From positions 145,168,734 to 145,232,733 of the forward strand of contig CM057462.1 in the NCBI GenBank assembly GCA_030035585.1: a stretch of DNA of 64,000 nucleotides, read 5' to 3'. Positions within the stretch are counted from its first letter, which is position 1, and each line of letters opens with the position of its first letter. The translations under genes and the position numbers were made by a program. Positions 59,234 to 64,000 of this stretch are shown here, in pieces. A model generated the notes under the pieces. That model was not told the origin of the DNA. It worked only from the letters and a program-made list of their open reading frames with translations, and made no database searches. The stretch is from Dugong dugon. Lineage: Eukaryota > Chordata > Mammalia > Sirenia > Dugongidae.

Positions 59234-59434
59234 TCACCAGCACCACAATTCAAAGGCGTTAATTTTTCTTCCATTTTCCTTATTCATTGTCCAGCTTTCA
59301 CATGCATATGAGGTGATTGAGAAAACCATGGCTTGGGTCAGGCACACCTTAGTCCTCAATGTGACGTCTTTGCATTTTAACACTTTAAAGAGATCTCTTG
59401 CAGCTGATTTGCCAAATGAAGTGTGTCTTTTCAT
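59234..59434 (-). pseudogene. RTE ORF fragment after the RT domain
   Basis: Open for 66 codons: SAARDLFKVLKCKDVTL, RTKVCLTQAMVFSITSYACE, SWTMNK. This is the region between the palm and the C-terminal GHVIRR block in RTE proteins. Confidence 0.75.
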
Positions 59435-59557
59435 TTCTTGACTGCTGCTTCCATGGGTGCTGATTGTGGACCCAAGTAAAATGAAATCCTTGACAAACTC
59501 AGACTTTTCTTACTTTATCATGATGTTGCTTATTGGTCCCTTTGTGAGGATTTGTGT

Positions 59558-60075
59558 GTGTGTGTTTTGTTTTGTTTTTTAATTGTTGTAATTAAATGAA
59601 GTTTACATTTCAAGTTAGTCTCCCATACAAATTTTTTTTGTTTACATACATTGTTATGAGACCCCAACCCCTAACACCATTCTGCGACAACACACTCCTC
59701 ACGTCTCCCCCTGATTCCCCATGAACATTCAACCAGCTCCTAATTCTCTCTGCCTTCCCATCTCACCTCTGGACAGAAGCTGCCCCTTTGGTCTCTTGTA
59801 TCTGCTTGACTAAGAGGCACATTCTTCACGAGTATCACTTTATGTCCCAGAGTCCAGTCTAACCCCTCTCTGAAGAGTTGGCCTTGGAAACTGTTTTAGT
59901 TCTGGGCTGATAGAGAATCCAGGGGCCATGCTGTCTGGGGTGCCTCCAGTCTCAGTCAGACCATTAAGTCTCGTCTTCTTACCAGAATTTGAGTTCTGCA
60001 TCCCATCGTTCTACTGCTCCATCAGGGACCCTCTGTTGTGTTCCCTGTCAGGACATTCATTGGTGGTAGCACCAT
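59558..60075 (-). mobile_element. L1 3' UTR fragment, antisense, inside the RTE
   Basis: TG/T-rich left end, then reversed L1 3' UTR of the subfamily at 54280-55170 (ATTCAACCAGCTCCTAATTC, GACTAAGAGGCACATTCTTC, AGTCAGACCATTAAGTC). AGGATTTGTGT (59547-59557) and AGGAATTGTGT (60076-60086) form a target duplication with one mismatch. Confidence 0.8.
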
Positions 60076-60110
60076 AGGAATTGTGTTTTTTTAACGTTGA
60101 GGTGTAATCC

Positions 60111-60533
60111 TCACTGAAGGCTGTGGTCTTTGCTCTTCATCAGTAACTGCTTCAAGTCCTCTTCACTTTCAGCAAGCAAGGTTGTGTTATCTGCATAACG
60201 CAGGTTGTTAATGAGTCTTCCTCTAATCCCAATGTCCTGCTCTTCTTCATATAGTCCAGCTTCTCGGATTATTTGCTCAGCATACGGATTGAATAGGTAT
60301 GGTGAAAGGATACAACTCTGACACACACCTTTCCTGACTTTAAACCATGCAGTATCCCCTTGTTCTGTTCTAATGACTGCCTCTTGATCCATGTACAGAT
60401 TTCTCATGAGCACAATTAAGTGTTCTGGAATTCCCATTCCCCATAATGTTATCCATAATTTGTTATCATCCACATAGTTGAATGCCTTTGCATAGTCAAA
60501 AAAACAAAGGTAAACAGAGTAGAACTGCCCCAT
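60111..60533 (-). pseudogene. RTE reverse transcriptase palm remnant (140 codons)
   Basis: Open minus-strand frame with FFDYAKAFNYVDDNKLW (motif A, Asp present), VRKGVCQSCILSPYLFN (motif B, normally GVRQGCILSP), and LRYADNTTLLAESEEDL (motif C, normally YADD). The second Asp of motif C is Asn, so the enzyme would be inactive. The first 7 or so codons lie in adjoining SINE sequence. Confidence 0.85.
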
Positions 60534-60575
60534 AGGCTTCCCAAGGAGCAGCCGGTGAATTCGAACTGTTTACAT
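60513..60575 (-). mobile_element. AfroSINE middle fragment, antisense
   Basis: AGAGTAGAACTGCCCCATAG and CCAAGGAGCAGCCGG, joined directly to the 5' limit of the RTE without tail or head. Confidence 0.65.
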
Positions 60576-62057
60576 TTTGTTTGTTTTTTTCTTCTTCTTT
60601 GTTTAATAATCTTTGTAAACAGAAAGATCTATTCAAGGATATAATTTCCTCCAGGTTGAAGAAGTTCTCCTGTTTCATCTCATTCTCTGGTATATTATGA
60701 TTAGATTCTGTATCATGGCATAGTGACACAGAGCACTGTTTCAAATGCTTACCATACATTGGTTCATGGAAGTTTTACGTTTGCCATTCTGAATACCTAG
60801 GATAGAATTACTACTCTAATTTTTACCTGGATATAATAGAGAAAATTGCCCAGATTTGTACCTCTAAGAAATCAGCAGAAGACAGGCTAAACCTGAGTTA
60901 AACAAAATGTGAACTAGAGATAAGTGTTTATTTGTTATATTCCTCCCCCTCTTTTTTACAATTTCTTTTCTGATATCAGTATTTCACTTGAATATTTGAT
61001 CCCCCTACTTCTGACAACAGAATTAAGAAATTAAAACTATAAATCTAGTAACAGATAAGCAGGGCATTTGGAACTATAACAAAGATATATCAGAAAAAAA
61101 TAATTGAAAAATTGAACAATTATTCATTTTTTCCATGGTAACTATCAGGGAATCATCAGAGGCCAGAAAGTTGGCACGTGGAGAGTTACAATTTGTATCA
61201 TTTAATATCAGAGGCAGAAAAGTTCCTGAGGTGTGCAGAAGCTCAGTGAAATGCCGTGCATGTAGCTGCTCTGCAGTCATCTGGGAGCTGGTGAGGCCTT
61301 CCCTCTAGAACATCAAATCACTGCAACAGTTCCAGGCATCAACACATAGAAACACTATGTCCCACAATGGGGAAAGGGCCATTTCATCTTGTGACTGTCT
61401 CTTTGTTATATAGGAAAACATCTTCCTAAGTTTCCACCAGGATTTCCCTAAGTTTCCATTGGCCAAGATCTGGTTCCATTACATCCAAAATAACAAGGAA
61501 GACTAAGAAAGTGAGTATTCAACATTTTCAGCCTCTGTGGTGAAAGGCAGCCTGTATTAGATAAACCTTACCCTAAATACATTCAAAATAGAATGTACTT
61601 AGCATGGAAGAGAAATACACACCAATATCATGTCACAGAGAACCCAATGTGAATATATCTTTTCCTGGAACCTGGAAGAAATGTTCAAATGTACCAACTC
61701 ACTGCAATCTTCCAGAATTGTCTGCAATACAGTCAACAGTCTTTTCAAAACTTCCCAAAGAGGATGCTTGGATTTGATTGATTCCAATGAATTTAAAAGA
61801 TTGGAGTATAGCTTTTTCCTACTGCTGTGGCAAATAGGCTAGCCTACTATCCTTGGACTATATTTCGAACATTATTTAAATCAATGTGTCTAGAAAATGC
61901 CAAGGAATATTGAACCCTCCCAAATAATTACTTTCTAGGATTTTTAAAATAAATTTCTATGCCCAGACTGATACAAGACCTAGAATAGGAGAAAAGCAAA
62001 ACATATCTTAATTTCATGTGACTTATTTGCTGCTTTTACTAAAGAGTATCTACTTCT
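60576..62057. other. intergenic, nothing recognised
   Basis: No gene or named repeat. Open frames are at most about 87 codons and overlap the SINE fragment. Confidence 0.4.
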
Positions 62058-62059
62058 TT

Positions 62060-62531
62060 GTTGTTGTTTTTCTTGTTAGTTGCCATCGAGTTGCTTCTAA
62101 CTCATGGCGACCTCATGCATAACAAAACATTGCCTGGTCCCGCGCTATCTTCATGATCATTGGTATATTTGGGTCCATTGCTGCAGCCATTGTGTCAATC
62201 CATCTCACTGAGGGTTTCCCTCAACTTCCCAGGCTATCCACTTTACCAAACATGATGTTCTTCTTCAGGGATCAGTCTCTCCTGAAGACACATTCAAAGT
62301 AAGCAAGTTGAAGCCCTGGACAATGTTCTGTGATTCATAGGGGTTCCACTGACTAATTTTTTGAAGTAGATTGCAAGGCTTTTCTTCCCAGTCTGCTTTA
62401 GTCTGAGGTTTTGCTGAAATATGTCCACCATGGGTGACCCTGCTGGTATTTAAAATACTGATGGCATAGCCCCCAGTATCATAGCAACACACAAACCACC
62501 ACAGTATGACAAACTGACAAATGTATGGTTG
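62060..62531 (-). mobile_element. RTE deletion derivative (5' end joined to 3' end), antisense
   Basis: Left part is the reversed RTE 3' terminus (GTTAGTTGCCATCGAGTTGC to about 62290), right part the reversed 5' region (CCACCATGGGTGACCC, GCATAGCCCCCAGTATC, ATAGCAACACACAAACC). Same architecture as 24952-25390. ACTTCTTT on both sides (62052-62059, 62532-62539) may be a short target duplication. Confidence 0.75.
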
Positions 62532-62539
62532 ACTTCTTT

Positions 62540-63660
62540 TTTATCACATTTAAATTTTCTGTCATCAGAGGCAAAGTCCCCTTCTTTTCATCCTATTAGT
62601 AAACCTTACCATAAGTATATTCAAAATAGAAATATGAAACTGGAAAGATGATTGGCAGAAAACTGTGTTATCAGTTCAGAGATCTAGCTACTTGAGGTTG
62701 GTGGGGAGAAAACTTAAGAGTAACCTAACAAAGGAACTTCATATGTATATTTTTTAATTCTCTAAGTCTGCTGAAACTATAGCCAACAGTGTCCAGTTTC
62801 TTATTTTCACCTTTTCCTTGGACAAATCCTGTACTAGGCCACCCTACGATTTTGCAGCCTTTTTTTACTGCTGTTGTTGTTGTTTTTCTGTTGCTACTTC
62901 TATTCATGCCTATTATCAGCTCTACTCCATGCTGCTTTTCTGTGTATTTTAACCATTTATCAAATTTTGAAATCTTGTCATTATCAATGTTTCCCAACAT
63001 TACATTGTATTAGGGAAAACAACGAAGTTCAAATCAAAAGCTACCTACATAATTCAAGGCTTTTCTTGCCTTCATACACACCTACAAATTAATAACTTTT
63101 AACAGGGTTCTGCATAAGTGTTCTCTAAATGTCCCATGGATTTTGTTGTTTCTTAAGAGAAGGATCAAGTATAAGATGTCCCTTGATGATGTCCTTAAGT
63201 TTGACCAATATACATCATATCAAGTATTATTAATTACTTATTTTTTGCTGCATTTGGGCAACACTTTTACTTATTTTCAGCAGCTTTGCCAGATTTTTTC
63301 TGTTCATTTTCGTATTCCTTTAGTTATGTCAATAAGAGGTGGGAGGAAAAATGGATAATGCTGCTAATTTCTGCATCTTTCTGTTCTTTTATACATTATT
63401 TTATATCAATAAAATTTTGGGAAAATATCTGGAAACATTTTTCCCCCAGAGAGAAAAAAGACACACTTTCATTCAACAGATATTCTTCTGAAATGACTGA
63501 ACTCATTGTAAATCAACTCAATTCGCAATTTTCCATCTGTAGATAATTTGTTGTTGTTGTTCAATTGTAGATACGTAATTTTTTAGTAAATGCAGACTAA
63601 TCTTAGAATTTAGTAAGGCATACAATAATTTCACAGCAGGTAATCAAGAAATGCATTCTA
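62540..63660. other. intergenic, nothing recognised
   Basis: AT-rich, T-rich in places. Short random frames only. Confidence 0.4.
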
Positions 63661-63671
63661 GGGGAGAGGGG

Positions 63672-63680
63672 CAAGATGGC
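63672..63680 (+). promoter_or_regulatory. YY1-type site in the young L1 promoter
   Basis: CAAGATGGC followed by G, at +12 of the element, as in the L1 at 47631. Confidence 0.65.
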
Positions 63681-63892
63681 GCTCTAGGCAGAAACACCAC
63701 GCCGTCCATCCACAGCAAAGATCCGAAAAACTAAGCCTAACAGAGAATCAACAATCCTGAAACCCTAGAACACCAAATGAAGAGATAAAGAACTCAGCCA
63801 AACACCAAACGGAGTGAGAATACTAAAAGAGAACGGAGAGCGAGGAGAGACTCAGGCAGAGATTCCTTACCAGCTAACGCAGCGCGGATCCA

Positions 63893-63901
63893 CCATCTTG
63901 G
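63893..63901 (-). promoter_or_regulatory. second YY1-type site, opposite orientation
   Basis: CCATCTTGG on the plus strand is CCAAGATGG on the minus strand, 212 bp after the first site and facing it. Confidence 0.45.
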
Positions 63902-64000
63902 ATTCCTATCGGAGACCAGCAAACGGGAGAGCAGCCTTGCAGAGCATCTGGTCGGAGACATAACGACCGGTAAACTGCGGTGCGCGCTCTCCCACCACCC

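Larger units (their letters stand above)
58891..60512 (-). mobile_element. RTE LINE, 5'-truncated, antisense, split by an L1
   Basis: About 1.1 kb of RTE at 58891-59557 and about 60076-60512: C-terminal domain first, then reverse transcriptase. Its 3' end carries the SINE-type GAAACCAAACCCATTG tail instead of the TTGTTGTTAGG tail seen at 15542. Confidence 0.85.
63661..64000 (+). mobile_element. 5' end of a young-looking L1, sense, cut by the window edge
   Basis: Starts GGGGAGAGGGGCAAGATGGC, an L1-type 5' terminus. The 340 bp seen hold 18 CpG dinucleotides, against 5 in the first 340 bp of the old L1 at 47631, so little methyl-CpG decay has occurred. This is 5' UTR/promoter; the coding frames would lie to the right. 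Confidence 0.85.

Overview
The window looks like a piece of an afrotherian mammal nuclear genome, most likely an elephant or close paenungulate relative. The argument comes from the repeats. About twenty-five copies of a tRNA-derived SINE (AfroSINE type) share their 3' tail with several RTE/BovB-like LINEs. They lie among L1 elements whose 3' UTRs do not look like primate or rodent ones. Older mammal-wide repeats (MIR, L2, L1M, MLT1-type LTR, ERVL, Tigger-type MITEs) lie beneath them. Base composition is AT-rich and CpG-poor. I find no host gene exon, tRNA, rRNA, CRISPR or bacterial feature I could defend. It reads as intergenic or deep-intronic sequence shaped by layers of transposition.

Layout. 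1-4440: AT-rich sequence with faint LTR-like stretches. 4441-12467: an old antisense L1 with a nested SINE, an MLT1-type LTR, a short RTE tail, a SINE pair, and a MER2-like MITE split by a SINE. 14866-16306: an L1M 3' end and a 753-bp RTE flanked by an exact 12-bp duplication. 17525-20624: SINE-rich, ending in four SINEs whose borders repeat one 12-mer. 20640-20935: a GC-richer patch with a peptide resembling half an EGF domain. 22345-26630: a MIR, then an old sense L1M ORF2 broken by SINEs, an RTE deletion derivative, and a SINE that itself holds an L1 fragment. 28304-29182: a 5'-truncated antisense L1. 31879-41075: a long antisense L1, a second antisense L1 lacking most of ORF2, and a 5' piece of an RTE. 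44270-47600: an antisense ERVL-like internal region cut by a solo MaLR LTR and by a MITE that carries a GC-rich processed retrocopy. 47631-55193: a nearly complete sense L1 of about 7.6 kb with both ORFs decayed. 55203-62531: SINEs, a possible ancient L1/HAL1 ORF1, an RTE reverse-transcriptase remnant split by an L1, and a second RTE deletion derivative. 63661-64000: the CpG-rich 5' end of a young-looking L1 running off the window.

How the parts relate. L1 supplies the machinery for L1 copies and for the processed retrocopy. RTE supplies the 3' tail recognised for AfroSINE and for its own deletion derivatives. Every retroelement reading frame seen in full is broken; only the L1 at the right edge, whose frames lie outside the window, could be intact. 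The observations I rate highest are the retrocopy nested in a MITE, the serial SINE insertion site, the RTE deletion derivatives with a shared junction, the long L1 inter-ORF spacer with a possible small reading frame, the duplicated L1 3' UTR shared by two copies, and the young L1 promoter.
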